Positions 15,781 through 24,754 of a stretch of DNA of 64,000 nucleotides are shown piece after piece. Below the pieces are notes generated by a model. That model was given only the letters and a program-made list of their open reading frames with translations, did no database searches and was not told the DNA's origin. Positions within the stretch are counted from its first letter, which is position 1. The number at the start of each line of letters is the position of its first letter. Source of the stretch: Beijerinckiaceae bacterium (GTDB taxonomy: Bacteria; Pseudomonadota; Alphaproteobacteria; Rhizobiales; Beijerinckiaceae); the NCBI GenBank assembly GCA_019753285.1, contig JAIELD010000005.1, forward strand, positions 62,001 to 126,000. Direction: 5' to 3'. A program made the position numbers and the translations under genes.

Positions 15781-15796
15781 TGGCACATCTCTCGCT
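15781..15796 (+). promoter_or_regulatory. Candidate sigma-54 promoter of the cyanate operon
   Basis: TGGCAC at 15781-15786 and GC at 15794-15795 have the -24 GG and -12 GC dinucleotides ten bases apart, matching TGGCAC-N5-TTGC except for one T to C. A transcript would start about 15807, 25 bases before the TTG start codon. Nitrogen-scavenging operons are commonly RpoN/NtrC controlled, which supports the call; I did not find an obvious NtrC site upstream. Confidence 0.5.
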
Positions 15797-15831
15797 ATCA
15801 TAGCGGCAATCAGAGTGAGGGAGAAACGAGC

Positions 15832-17217
15832 TTGTCGATTTTCGATCATCCATTCGATGCAGCAAAACGCCTGTTCAAGGGCTGCTCATGCGGGCAGCAC
15901 GCATCTGACAGCGAGCATCGTCGCGCCATGGCGGTCGAACCGCTTTCGTCGAGCGCGCCAAATGCCGAGGAAGACCGCTTCTCCCGCGTCGTCGAATCCG
16001 CCGTGATGCGGGCTCTGTTCCCGCAGGACGCCACGCGGCGCGCCTTCCTCAACAGCGTCGGCGTCTCGACAGCAGCGGCAGCGATTGCCCAATTTTTCCC
16101 CATCATGGCGGCGAAAGAGGCATTTGCTCAAGGCGCTGCGCCTGAAAAAAAGGATTTGAAGATCGGCTTCATCCCGATCACCTGCGCGACGCCGATCATC
16201 ATGGCCGCGCCCATGGGCTTTTACTCAAAACAGGGCCTCAACGTCGAAGTGGTGAAGACCGCCGGCTGGGCCGTCATCCGCGACAAGACCATCAACAAGG
16301 AATACGACGCCGCGCACATGCTCTCGCCCATGCCGTTGGCGATATCGATCGGCGCGGGCTCCAATCCCATCCCCTATACGATGCCGGCGGTCGAGAACAT
16401 CAACGGCCAGGCCATCACCCTGTCGATGAAGCACAAGGACAAGCGCGACCCGAAAAGCTGGAAAGGCTTCAAGTTCGCCGTGCCGTTCGACTATTCGATG
16501 CACAACTACCTCTTGCGCTATTATCTCGCCGAAAACGGCCTCGACCCGGACACGGACGTGCAGATCAGGGCCGTGCCGCCGCCGGAGATGGTGGCCAACC
16601 TGCGCGCCGACAATCTCGACGGCTTCCTGGCACCGGATCCGGTTAACCAGCGCGCGGTCTATGACGGCGTCGGTTTCATCCACATTCTGTCGAAGGAAAT
16701 CTGGGACGGCCACCCGTGCTGCGCTTTTGCGGCCAGCAAGGAGTTCGTGACTCAGTCGCCCAACACTTTCTCGGCCCTGATGCGCGCCATCATCGAGGCG
16801 ACGGCCTTCGCCTCCAAGGACGAGAACCGCAAGCAGATCGCCGAGGCGATCGCGCCGGCCAACTATCTCAACCAGCCCGTCACCGTGGTCGAGCAGGTCT
16901 TGACCGGCACCTATGCCGATGGGCTCGGCAACATCAAGAAGGACGCGAAGCGCATCGACTTCGATCCGTTCCCATATGAAAGCTTCGCAATCTGGATCCT
17001 GACGCAGATGAAGCGCTGGGGCCAGATCAAGGGCGACATAGACTATGCTGGCGTGGCGAAGCAGGTCTTCCTCGCGACCGACGCGGAGAAGCTGATGAAG
17101 CAGGCGGGCCTGACGCCGCCGACTCCGAGCGGCAAGACCATCGTCGTCATGGGCAAGGCGTTCGACCCCTCGAAGCCTGCCGCCTATGTCGACAGCTTCG
17201 CCATCAAGCGCGGTTGA
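15832..17217 (+). CDS. cynA: Cyanate ABC transporter substrate-binding protein (NrtA/CmpA family)
   Basis: A 461-residue protein if started at TTG 15832, which follows AGTGAGGGAGAAACG; the frame is open 53 codons further upstream but without a site. Residues 15-30 hold a Cys/His cluster (CSCGQHASDSEH), then RRAFLNSVGVSTAAAAIAQFFP resembles a Tat-type signal. The mature part is the NMT1/NrtA fold (IGFIPITCATPIIMAAPMGFY, PVNQRAVYDGVGFIHILSKEIWDGHPCC). It binds a small anion. Because permease, ATPase and cyanase follow in order, cyanate is the likely ligand rather than nitrate or bicarbonate. Confidence 0.85.
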   Translation: MSIFDHPFDAAKRLFKGCSCGQHASDSEHRRAMAVEPLSSSAPNAEEDRFSRVVESAVMRALFPQDATRRAFLNSVGVSTAAAAIAQFFPIMAAKEAFAQGAAPEKKDLKIGFIPITCATPIIMAAPMGFYSKQGLNVEVVKTAGWAVIRDKTINKEYDAAHMLSPMPLAISIGAGSNPIPYTMPAVENINGQAITLSMKHKDKRDPKSWKGFKFAVPFDYSMHNYLLRYYLAENGLDPDTDVQIRAVPPPEMVANLRADNLDGFLAPDPVNQRAVYDGVGFIHILSKEIWDGHPCCAFAASKEFVTQSPNTFSALMRAIIEATAFASKDENRKQIAEAIAPANYLNQPVTVVEQVLTGTYADGLGNIKKDAKRIDFDPFPYESFAIWILTQMKRWGQIKGDIDYAGVAKQVFLATDAEKLMKQAGLTPPTPSGKTIVVMGKAFDPSKPAAYVDSFAIKRG

Positions 17218-18062
17218 TCGCGGTGGGATCTTCCCTCAACCTCCGCGCGGCGCTCGTCAGCCTCGTCATCTTTGTGCTGTTCATCGGCGCCTGGCAGCTT
17301 GGCACGAGCGGCAAGAGTGCGGTCGCGACCGTCGATCCCGAATACGCCAAACTGCTCGGCCAGAGTGCGAATACCGGCAAATCGGCGATGCCTGGTCCGG
17401 CCGATGTCGCTCAGACCATCTGGGGGCATCTGAAAGACCCGTTCTATGTGCGCGGCACCAACGACAAGGGGCTCGGTATCCAGCTTGGCTTCTCTCTGGG
17501 CCGCGTGGCACTGGGCTATATTCTTGCGCTCATCGTCGCGCTGCCGCTCGGCTTCCTCATCGGCATGTCGCCGCTCATGAACAAGGCGCTCGACCCCTTC
17601 ATTCAGATCATGAAGCCGGTCTCGCCGCTCGCCTGGATGCCGCTCGCGCTCTACACGATCAAGGATAGTGGCATCTCCGCCATCTTCGTGATTTTCATCT
17701 GCTCGCTCTGGCCGATGCTGATCAACACGGCCTTCGGTGTCTCCAGCGTGCGGAAGGAGTGGCTGAACGTCGCCGCGACGCTCGAAGTGTCGCCGCTGCG
17801 CAAGGCGTTCACGGTCATCCTTCCTGCGGCCGCGCCGACCATCCTCACCGGCATGCGCATTTCGATCGGCATCGCCTGGCTGGTGATCGTCGCGGCTGAA
17901 ATGTTGGTCGGCGGCACCGGCATCGGCTATTTCGTCTGGAACGAGTGGAACAACCTTTCCATCACCAACGTCATCGTCGCCATTCTCGTCATCGGGCTCG
18001 TCGGGATGATTCTCGATCAGGCGCTCGCGCGCGTCGCCAGGGCCGTGACCTATCCAGAGTGA
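17214..18062 (+). CDS. cynB: Cyanate ABC transporter permease
   Basis: A 282-residue inner-membrane protein of the NrtB/SsuC type, with six or so hydrophobic segments and the docking loop [25 protein letters not shown] split around residue 185. A TTG start at 17214 overlaps the cynA stop (TTGA); GTG 17223 is the alternative. The region around residues 15-75 ([22 protein letters not shown] and on) is a periplasmic stretch typical of nitrate-type permeases. Confidence 0.88.
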   Translation: MIAVGSSLNLRAALVSLVIFVLFIGAWQLGTSGKSAVATVDPEYAKLLGQSANTGKSAMPGPADVAQTIWGHLKDPFYVRGTNDKGLGIQLGFSLGRVALGYILALIVALPLGFLIGMSPLMNKALDPFIQIMKPVSPLAWMPLALYTIKDSGISAIFVIFICSLWPMLINTAFGVSSVRKEWLNVAATLEVSPLRKAFTVILPAAAPTILTGMRISIGIAWLVIVAAEMLVGGTGIGYFVWNEWNNLSITNVIVAILVIGLVGMILDQALARVARAVTYPE

Positions 18063-18067
18063 CCAGA

Positions 18068-18976
18068 ATGACCGATACAAGTAGAACAAACGATCGTTTC
18101 ATCTCGATCGAGGGCATCGCCCGCCGCTTTTCGACCGGCGGCATCATGACCGCGGTGTTCGAAAATCTCTGGCTTCCCATCGCCCGTGGCGAGTTCGTGT
18201 GCATGATCGGGCATTCGGGCTGCGGCAAGACGACCGTGCTCAACATCCTCGCCGGTCTCGACGCGCCGAGCGAAGGCAGCGTGATCGTCGATGGCAAGGC
18301 GATCGAAGGGCCGTCGCTCGACCGCGCTGTCATCTTTCAGGGCCATGCGCTGCTGCCATGGCGCAGCGTGCTCGGCAACGTCACCTACGCCGTTTCATCA
18401 CGTTGGCGCGACAAGTCGAAGGCCGAGATCGAGGAGAAGGCGAAGGCGGCGATCAAGACTGTGGGCCTTGCCGGAAACGAAGCCAAAAAGCCTGCCGCTC
18501 TCTCAGGCGGCATGAAGCAGCGCGTCGGCATCGCCCGCGCCCTCTCGATCGACCCGAAGATCATGCTGATGGACGAACCGTTCTCGGCGCTCGACGCCCT
18601 GACGCGCGGCACGCTGCAGGACGAGGTGCGCCGCATCTGCCTCGAGACCGGGCAGACCGTGTTCATGATCACGCATGACGTCGACGAAGCGATGTTCCTC
18701 GCCGACAAGATCGTGCTGATGACGAACGGCCCACAGGCCCGCATCGCCGAGATCGTCGAAAATCCGCTGCCGAAAGACCGCGAGCGGACCGGTCTCCACC
18801 ACCATCCCGACTACTATCCGCTGCGCAACCACCTGATCGATTTCCTCGTCAGCCGCAGCAAGACCGAGCGCGACAACCGGCCCCCGGGCTACGACCAGCG
18901 CCATCCGCCGATCGTGCGACCCGACGCGAACGGCTTGAGGCCGGCCGCGCCGGCGATCCATCGCGCTGCCGGTTAG
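18068..18976 (+). CDS. cynD: Cyanate ABC transporter ATP-binding protein
   Basis: A 302-residue protein starting at ATG 18068, five bases after the permease stop; upstream in-frame codons overlap the permease and are not used. Motifs: Walker [11 protein letters not shown]-loop [11 protein letters not shown], signature [15 protein letters not shown], Walker [13 protein letters not shown] and H-loop MITHDVDEA. This is the NrtD/SsuB/TauB subfamily. The C-terminal 40 residues after the ATPase domain are hydrophilic and proline rich. Confidence 0.9.
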   Translation: MTDTSRTNDRFISIEGIARRFSTGGIMTAVFENLWLPIARGEFVCMIGHSGCGKTTVLNILAGLDAPSEGSVIVDGKAIEGPSLDRAVIFQGHALLPWRSVLGNVTYAVSSRWRDKSKAEIEEKAKAAIKTVGLAGNEAKKPAALSGGMKQRVGIARALSIDPKIMLMDEPFSALDALTRGTLQDEVRRICLETGQTVFMITHDVDEAMFLADKIVLMTNGPQARIAEIVENPLPKDRERTGLHHHPDYYPLRNHLIDFLVSRSKTERDNRPPGYDQRHPPIVRPDANGLRPAAPAIHRAAG

Positions 18977-19049
18977 CGCTTCCTCGCCATCCCGACCGCA
19001 GCGTCAGCCGACCTACCACCTTCCATCACCATTATGAGGAGAGAGAACC

Positions 19050-19538
19050 ATGAAGCGTGAAGAACTGACCGAAAAAATCCTCGACATCAAGCGCGAGAAG
19101 GACTGGACCTGGAAATACATCACGACGGAAATCGGCGGCATGTCTGAGGTCCTGATCGTCGGCGCGCTGCTTGGCCAGATGAAGCTGGTCAAACCACTGG
19201 CAAAGAAGGCCGCCACTCTGTTCGGCCTCACCGAGAACGAAGAGAAGATGCTCAACGAGGTGCCCTACCGCGGCGGTGGCACACCCATGCCGCCGACCGA
19301 CCCACTGATCTACCGCTTCTATGAAATGGTGATGGTCAACGGCCCGGCGTGGAAAGCGCTGATCGAGGAAGAGTTCGGCGACGGCATCATGTCGGCGATC
19401 GACTTCAACATCGAGTTCGAGCGCGAGCCCAATCCGAAGGGCGACCGCGTCAAGATTGGCATGTCGGGCAAGTTCCTGCCCTACAAGTACTACGGGAACG
19501 AGCAGGGAATCCCCGATTACGGCTTCAAGGAAAGCTGA
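19050..19538 (+). CDS. cynS: Cyanase (cyanate hydratase)
   Basis: A 162-residue protein, close to the usual 150-160. The catalytic residues are in place with the same spacing as in E. coli R96/E99/S122: R89 and E92 in IYRFYEM and S115 in DGIMSAIDF. It converts cyanate and bicarbonate to carbamate and CO2, with carbamate giving ammonia and CO2, so cyanate becomes a nitrogen source and is detoxified. The N-terminal helical domain (REKDWTWKYITTEIGGMSE) is more divergent. ATG 19050 has GAGGAGAGAG upstream. It is the last gene of the cyn operon, 73 bases after the ATPase gene. Confidence 0.95.
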   Translation: MKREELTEKILDIKREKDWTWKYITTEIGGMSEVLIVGALLGQMKLVKPLAKKAATLFGLTENEEKMLNEVPYRGGGTPMPPTDPLIYRFYEMVMVNGPAWKALIEEEFGDGIMSAIDFNIEFEREPNPKGDRVKIGMSGKFLPYKYYGNEQGIPDYGFKES

Positions 19539-19633
19539 TCGACCGACGACCTCGCGCGCCTGTTTAACGAAGGCGAAATGGTTGTGATGGCTACTTGAAA
19601 CGGTGCGCGGTCCGCGCACCGGCAGGCTTGGTC

Positions 19634-20890
19634 ATGACGACATATCAGCGGCAAGACGTGGCATCGGCGGTAGGCTCTGCGGCACCGCGGCGGGCACAAT
19701 GGCTATCACCGCTCACGGCGCTCCTCGTCTCCTTCGCAATCTATGACGCCGCCTACCTCGTCGTTTATCTTGCACGCGTGCTGAGCAGCGGTTCCGAACT
19801 GCCATTCGGCGATTTTTTCGCCTTCTGGTCGTTCGCCCGATTCAGCCACGAGATGAAGCCTGCGGATATTTACGACACGGCGCGACTTCTCGAATTTCAG
19901 CATCGGATCGCACCAAACTTCAAGGACTTTTACCCCTTTCCCTATCCGCCAGCTTTTCTTCTGATCCTCTGGCCGATCGGCTTTCTCAGTTATGCCGCGG
20001 CGTGCATGGCCTGGATCGGGTCGACAGTCGCGCTTTTCGCGGCTGCGCTCTGGCAAGGCTCGCGCGAAGCGATTTATGTCTGGCTCTGTCTGCTCGCCCC
20101 GTTCAGCCTGATGGCGCTGATTTCCGGCCAGAACGGCTTTTTCTCGGCGGCGCTGATGATCGGCGGCTTCAAGCTGTTGAAGCATCGTCCGTTCGTCGCC
20201 GGCATGGTTTTCGGCTGCCTGCTCTTCAAGCCGCAATTCCTTCTTCTGCTGCCCGCTGCTCTCCTCGCGGCCGGTTGCTGGCGCGCGCTTTTCGGCCTGG
20301 CGGCCTCGGCCTTGATGATGGTTCTCGCCAGCGAAATCACATTCGGGCCGGGCATCTGGCTCACCTGGGCGAAGGCTGTCCCCACCCTATTCCAACTGTT
20401 TCAAACCAACATCGGCAAGCTCGCGCCTTTCATGCCCACGGTCACGGTGAGCCTGCTGTCGGCCGGCCTCGGCGAAAACATCGCCAAAGCCGTCCAGATC
20501 GTCGTGACAGCTGCCTCGCTCGTTCTCGTCATCGTCATGTTCAGACGCAGAAGGCACGAGGGCGGCTCGATCCCCAATCTCGACATCGCCGCGTTCATCG
20601 TCGCCGTGTTTCTCGCGACGCCCTATGCCTTCATCTACGACATGCCAATGCTCGGCTTCGCCGCGGTGGCCTTGCTCGAGCATCGTGCCGAGCAGTCTCC
20701 CATGCGGGCTGGCGATCTCGGCGTGCTGCTGCTGGCTCTGTTTCTGCCGCCGCTCGTTCCCTACAGCCATATGGTCGGTGTGCCGACCGGGCCAATCATC
20801 CTGCTTTTCCTACTGGCCGTCATTCTTCGCGCCCGCTGGGCGAAAACGGCTTCCACCGCTTGGAAAAAGCCGCTCGCGACGTCGCTGTAG
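19634..20890 (+). CDS. GT87/DUF2029-family membrane glycosyltransferase
   Basis: A 418-residue polytopic protein from ATG 19634. About ten hydrophobic segments are visible. The family features are an extracytoplasmic loop after the first helix with GDFFAFWSFARF (acidic residue of a GT-C fold), the segment FYPFPYPPAFLLIL, and LLFKPQFLLLLPAALL. GT-C enzymes use polyprenyl-phosphate sugars to glycosylate glycans or lipids on the periplasmic side. It is monocistronic as far as can be seen. Donor and acceptor are unknown. Confidence 0.8.
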   Translation: MTTYQRQDVASAVGSAAPRRAQWLSPLTALLVSFAIYDAAYLVVYLARVLSSGSELPFGDFFAFWSFARFSHEMKPADIYDTARLLEFQHRIAPNFKDFYPFPYPPAFLLILWPIGFLSYAAACMAWIGSTVALFAAALWQGSREAIYVWLCLLAPFSLMALISGQNGFFSAALMIGGFKLLKHRPFVAGMVFGCLLFKPQFLLLLPAALLAAGCWRALFGLAASALMMVLASEITFGPGIWLTWAKAVPTLFQLFQTNIGKLAPFMPTVTVSLLSAGLGENIAKAVQIVVTAASLVLVIVMFRRRRHEGGSIPNLDIAAFIVAVFLATPYAFIYDMPMLGFAAVALLEHRAEQSPMRAGDLGVLLLALFLPPLVPYSHMVGVPTGPIILLFLLAVILRARWAKTASTAWKKPLATSL

Positions 20891-20898
20891 GCACTCAT

Positions 20899-20952
20899 TG
20901 GCACAGCTCAATGGGTCGTGGCTCGATCGGTCTTGGCTCAATGGGTCTTGCC
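20899..20952. repeat. 15-bp-period tandem repeat between convergent genes
   Basis: Roughly three degenerate copies of a 15-base unit (GTCTTGGCTCAATGG type). GCTCAATGGGTC occurs exactly at 20906-20917 and 20936-20947, with a variant between. The array overlaps the last codons of the esterase gene. Confidence 0.7.
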
Positions 20953-21813
20953 GGTCGCTTTCAGCCTGCTTTCGAACCAGCGAAGCGCCATCGGCCCCCA
21001 GGCAGCCGGCGTCTCGTCATGGCTGCCGGTGTGAAGCGCGAGCACCATCTGCTTGCCCGTCTCACAGCTCGACCACGTCCGCGACCAGAACGGTCCAGAC
21101 GTATCGAAGTCATCCGCCCGCAGTTTCGTGCAATGATCGGTTTCACGCCAGATCTTGAGCCCATCGAAGATATCGCCCTGATAGATGACGCCGCCGCCGA
21201 GCGGCCGGCCTTCCAGCGGCACCGTTTGATCTCGCCAGCCATGAGTGTGCAGCAGGTCGATTGGCCCGGCGCAGCTTTGGGGCAAGGGCCGCCAGAAGCC
21301 CCCGGCGATCGGCGCGTAGGCAGCAGCGAGCCCCGGTTCCTTGCAGGCCATGTACCAGACGAGCGATGCGCCGATCGAAAAGCCAGTCATCAACACCCTG
21401 TTGCGGTCGACCTCGAAGCGCTGCGCCGCATCGTCCAGAACCTGCTTGGCGAAGGCAAGCTCGTCGCGTTGCTGCGGCCCTTCCGGCCTGAACGACCAGC
21501 CGGCACCGTAAGGGTTGTTCGGCCGCATCAAGCCGACCGGGCCGAGCGCCACGTAGCCGGCTTCGATGAAGGGTTCCACCAGAGCCTTGTCTGACAGGAT
21601 TTCCCTGCCCGTCCCGCCGGCACCATGGAAAAAGATGACCGCCGGGCGTTTTTGCCCCGGCGTGCGCGGGCTTTGAGGCTCGACGGCATAATATGCGCCG
21701 GATTCCACCTTGCAGGGCTCGCTTACGCCGCAGATTTCGGCTGGCAGGCCTGGCGATCCGGACCCGAGCAGCAAAAACAGGGCAAAAGCGCGGTCCATGA
21801 TCGTCCGCCTCAT
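20938..21813 (-). CDS. Secreted LpqC/PHB-depolymerase-like esterase (CE1-type)
   Basis: A 291-residue protein. A signal peptide (FALFLLLGSGSPGLPAE) precedes an alpha/beta hydrolase with oxyanion region IFFHGAGGTG, nucleophile GFSIGAS, acid D in HTHGWRDQTVP and probable His in TGSHDET. Cysteines (ICG, EPC) suggest a disulfide. Relatives include LpqC, feruloyl/acetyl xylan esterases and PHB depolymerases, so it probably cleaves ester bonds in the periplasm or outside. Its ATG overlaps the stop of the sugar-acid dehydratase gene (ATGA), tying it to carbohydrate catabolism. A start at 21798 is an alternative. Confidence 0.8.
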   Translation of the reverse strand: MRRTIMDRAFALFLLLGSGSPGLPAEICGVSEPCKVESGAYYAVEPQSPRTPGQKRPAVIFFHGAGGTGREILSDKALVEPFIEAGYVALGPVGLMRPNNPYGAGWSFRPEGPQQRDELAFAKQVLDDAAQRFEVDRNRVLMTGFSIGASLVWYMACKEPGLAAAYAPIAGGFWRPLPQSCAGPIDLLHTHGWRDQTVPLEGRPLGGGVIYQGDIFDGLKIWRETDHCTKLRADDFDTSGPFWSRTWSSCETGKQMVLALHTGSHDETPAAWGPMALRWFESRLKATGKTH

Positions 21814-23519
21814 GAAAGTTCACCTCCCTTGGGCACGGCAAGGAAATCGAAGTCGCAGCCTTCGTCAGCTTGCAGCACATGCTCATGGAACAGCTTTGCA
21901 TAGCCGCGTTCGGGCCCGGGCACCGCGGCGGTCAGCGCGCGGCGCCTCGTTTCGAGCACTGCATCCTCGACGAGAAGATCGATCCGCCGGTTCTCGACAT
22001 CGAGCCTGATGAGGTCGCCATTGCGCACCAGCGCGAGCGGCCCGCCGACGGCGGATTCCGGTGTGATATGCAGGACGATCGTGCCGAAGGCGGTGCCACT
22101 CATGCGCGCATCGGAGATGCGGACCATGTCCTTGACGCCCTGCCGCCCGAGCTTCTTCGGGATCGGAAGATAACCGGCCTCGGGCATGCCCGGCGCGCCT
22201 TTCGGCCCGGCGTTGCGCAACACCAGCACGTCGTTCGGCGCGACGTCGAGATCGTCAGTGTCGATGCGCAGAGCCAGATCCTCCAGCGTCTCGAACACCA
22301 CCGCGCGGCCCGTGTGCTGCAGCAGATGCGGGCTGGCGGCCGAGTGCTTGATGATCGCCCCGCGCGGGGCGAGATTGCCGGTGAGAAAGGCCATAGCGCC
22401 CTGCGGCTTGATCGGGCTGGAGCGCGGACGGATCATGTCCTGGCCCGGTACGAACTCAGCCCGCGCCACGACGTCCCGCAAGCTGCCGCCAGCGACGGTC
22501 GGCGCATCGAGATCGAGCAGATCGGCAAGCTCCGCCATCAGGCGCGGCACGCCGCCGGCATGGTGGAAATGCTCCATATAGTGATCGCCGGACGGCTTCA
22601 GATCGACCAGCACCGGCACGTCGCGGCTGAGCCTGTCGAAGGCTTCGAGGTCGATCGCGAGGCCGGCGCGCCCCGCCATCGCGGTCAGATGAATGATACC
22701 GTTGCTCGATCCGCCGATCGCCTGCAGCACGATCTGAGCGTTGCGGAGCGAAGCCTCGCTGATCAGCGCCGATGGGCGCGGCCCGCCCGACACAGCCAGC
22801 TCGGCGGCGCGCTTGCCGCTGGCTTCTGCCGAGCGGACACGCTCGGCATGCACGGCGGGAATGGTTGCGCTCATCGGCAGCGAGAGGCCAAGCGCTTCCG
22901 TGATGCAGGCCATGGTGCTCGCCGTTCCCATCACCATGCAGGTCCCGACGGATGGCGCGAGCCTGCCATTGACCGTCTCGATCTCATCGGCATCGATCTC
23001 GCCGGCGCGATGCTGGCTCCACAAGCGCCGGCAATCCGTGCACGCGCCGAGCACCTCACCCTTGTGATGGCCGACCACCATCGGCCCGACCGGCACGACT
23101 ATGGTCGGGATGTCGGCGCTGATCGCGGCCATGATCTGCGCCGGCAGCGTCTTGTCGCAGCCGCCGATCACGACCACCGCGTCCATCGGCTGCGCACGGA
23201 TCATCTCCTCGGTATCCATCGACATGAGATTGCGCAGATACATCGATGTCGGGTGCGCGAAGCTTTCATGGATGCTGATGGTCGGGAACGCCATCGGCAT
23301 GCCGCCCGCCAGCATCACGCCGCGCTTAACCGCCTCGATCAGCGCGGGCACATTGCCGTGGCAGGGGTTGTAGTCGCTGTAGGTGTCCGTGATGCCGACG
23401 ATCGGTCGCTCGAGCGCGTCGTCCGAATAGCCCATCGCCTTGATGAACGCCTTGCGCAGGAAGAGTGAAAAACCGGCATCGCCATAATTGGTCAGACCCT
23501 TTTTGAGGCCTCGCGTCAT
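21810..23519 (-). CDS. IlvD/Edd-family dehydratase (probable sugar-acid dehydratase)
   Basis: A 569-residue protein from ATG 23519. Iron-sulfur ligands are visible as Cys in DYNPCHGN, VIGGCDKTLP and SVGTCMVMGTA. C-terminal signatures include RNAGPKGAPGMPE and SDARMSGTAFGTIVLH. The N-terminus TRGLKKGLTNYGDAGFSLFLRKAF fits the pentonate (arabonate/xylonate-type) group better than dihydroxy-acid dehydratase. It should dehydrate an aldonate to the 2-keto-3-deoxy acid. The divergent DapA-family gene would process that product. The exact sugar is not determined. Confidence 0.87.
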   Translation of the reverse strand: MTRGLKKGLTNYGDAGFSLFLRKAFIKAMGYSDDALERPIVGITDTYSDYNPCHGNVPALIEAVKRGVMLAGGMPMAFPTISIHESFAHPTSMYLRNLMSMDTEEMIRAQPMDAVVVIGGCDKTLPAQIMAAISADIPTIVVPVGPMVVGHHKGEVLGACTDCRRLWSQHRAGEIDADEIETVNGRLAPSVGTCMVMGTASTMACITEALGLSLPMSATIPAVHAERVRSAEASGKRAAELAVSGGPRPSALISEASLRNAQIVLQAIGGSSNGIIHLTAMAGRAGLAIDLEAFDRLSRDVPVLVDLKPSGDHYMEHFHHAGGVPRLMAELADLLDLDAPTVAGGSLRDVVARAEFVPGQDMIRPRSSPIKPQGAMAFLTGNLAPRGAIIKHSAASPHLLQHTGRAVVFETLEDLALRIDTDDLDVAPNDVLVLRNAGPKGAPGMPEAGYLPIPKKLGRQGVKDMVRISDARMSGTAFGTIVLHITPESAVGGPLALVRNGDLIRLDVENRRIDLLVEDAVLETRRRALTAAVPGPERGYAKLFHEHVLQADEGCDFDFLAVPKGGELS

Positions 23520-23547
23520 TCTCGAAATCCTTGGACACAATCAAAAA

Positions 23548-23576
23548 ATCGAATGGTCGCCGCCACATTATCGAAT
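23548..23576. promoter_or_regulatory. Direct repeat ATCGAAT in the divergent dehydratase/lyase promoter region
   Basis: ATCGAAT occurs at 23548-23554 and 23570-23576, 22 bases apart (two helical turns), within the 141-base gap between the divergent sugar-acid genes. This placement suits a dimeric regulator binding one face of the DNA. No regulator gene is adjacent. Confidence 0.35.
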
Positions 23577-23660
23577 TGACGGCGAAGCGTAAGTCCACAT
23601 ACCTCTGATACGGCAGTTTGCCCCAAGCGGCAGGCCGGCGGACAAGGATGGGGAGAAGGC

Positions 23661-24593
23661 GTGACACGACTGGATGAAACCGCCAAGGGCGTCTTCGTGA
23701 TCTCCGCGACGCCGTTCACCGATGATGGCGCGCTCGATCTTGCCTCGACTGACAGCATGATCGACTTCTACCTCGAAAAGGGCGTCACCGGCATCACCAT
23801 TCTCGGCATCATGGGCGAGGCGCCGAAGCTGACGGCTGAGGAGTCGCGCAGTTTCGTGAAGCGCGTCCTGCGGCGCATCGATGGCCGCATTCCGACCGTC
23901 GTCGGCGTGTCCGCGCCGGGACTGACGCCAATGAAGGAATTGTCGGATTTCGTGATGGGCGAAGGGGCGGCCGGCGTCATGGTTGCGCCGCAGCCGAACC
24001 TCAAGACGAACGAGCAGCTCGTCTCCTACTATGCGCAGGTCGTCGAGGCGATCGGCGGCTCGACGCCGCTCGTGCTGCAGGATTATCCGCTCACCACGAA
24101 CGTCGTGTTCTCGGTCGCCGTCATCAACGAGATCATCCGCCAGCACCCGTCCTGCGTGATGGTGAAACACGAGGATTGGCCCGGCCTCAACAAGATCACC
24201 GCCCTGCGCGCGGCAAGCGACAGCGGCGCGACGCGGCGGGTCTCCATCCTCGTCGGCAATGGCGGACTGTTCCTGAAGGAAGAAATGGCGCGCGGCGTCG
24301 ATGGGGCGATGACGGGATTCGCCTATCCGGAAATGATGGTCGACGTCGTCAATCATTACGCGAAAGGCCAAGCTGATCGCGCAGACGACCTCTTCGATGC
24401 CTATCTGCCGCTGGCGCGCTACGAGCAGCAGCCCGGCATCGGTCTCTCGGTACGCAAATACGTGATGAAAAAGCGTGGCGCGATCGCATCAGCCGCGCAG
24501 CGCAAGCCTGGCCCGGTCTTGAACGCAGCCGAGATCGGCGAAGTCGAGCGGCTGATCGCCCGGCAAGACAAGCGCCTCGCGGAATTGGCTTGA
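23661..24593 (+). CDS. DapA-family lyase/dehydratase for a 2-keto-3-deoxy sugar acid
   Basis: A 310-residue (beta/alpha)8 protein of the dihydrodipicolinate synthase family. GTG start at 23661 with GGGGAGAAGG upstream. It has the family G-E pocket (GIMGEAPKLT), the catalytic Tyr in LQDYPLTT and Schiff-base Lys in CVMVKHEDWPGL. Next to an IlvD/Edd dehydratase the likely reaction is on 2-keto-3-deoxy-pentonate (dehydration to 2-oxoglutarate semialdehyde, or aldol cleavage) rather than lysine synthesis. Sequence alone does not separate lyase from dehydratase. Confidence 0.86.
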   Translation: MTRLDETAKGVFVISATPFTDDGALDLASTDSMIDFYLEKGVTGITILGIMGEAPKLTAEESRSFVKRVLRRIDGRIPTVVGVSAPGLTPMKELSDFVMGEGAAGVMVAPQPNLKTNEQLVSYYAQVVEAIGGSTPLVLQDYPLTTNVVFSVAVINEIIRQHPSCVMVKHEDWPGLNKITALRAASDSGATRRVSILVGNGGLFLKEEMARGVDGAMTGFAYPEMMVDVVNHYAKGQADRADDLFDAYLPLARYEQQPGIGLSVRKYVMKKRGAIASAAQRKPGPVLNAAEIGEVERLIARQDKRLAELA

Positions 24594-24616
24594 AGGAAGA
24601 CCAACAGGCTCAATCC

Positions 24617-24710
24617 GTCATTTCCGGCACAGCACGGCGTTGAGCGGAATCCACATTTCAGATCGGTTCGATCGACGGATTCCCGCTCGCCTCCGATATC
24701 TGGAATGACA
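24617..24710. repeat. REP-like intergenic palindromic element
   Basis: The outer arms GTCATTTCC (24617) and GGAATGACA (ending 24710) are imperfect inverted repeats, and inner arms GCGGAATCC and GGATTCCCGC are another pair. It fills most of the 161-base gap between the lyase and SDR genes. The layout resembles GTCATTCC-type repetitive palindromes common between alphaproteobacterial genes; copy number elsewhere cannot be judged here. Confidence 0.55.
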
Positions 24711-24754
24711 TAGCCTCGAGCATACGATTTCAAACAGGGTTCAGGAGACGATTG

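Noticed and set aside
17214-18976. Nitrate or bicarbonate transporter (nrt/cmp)
   Set aside because: The proteins belong to the same family, but the following cyanase gene makes cyanate the better substrate call.
21870-23468. 532-codon plus-strand frame opposite the dehydratase
   Set aside because: Antisense shadow; the minus-strand gene has full IlvD/Edd motifs.
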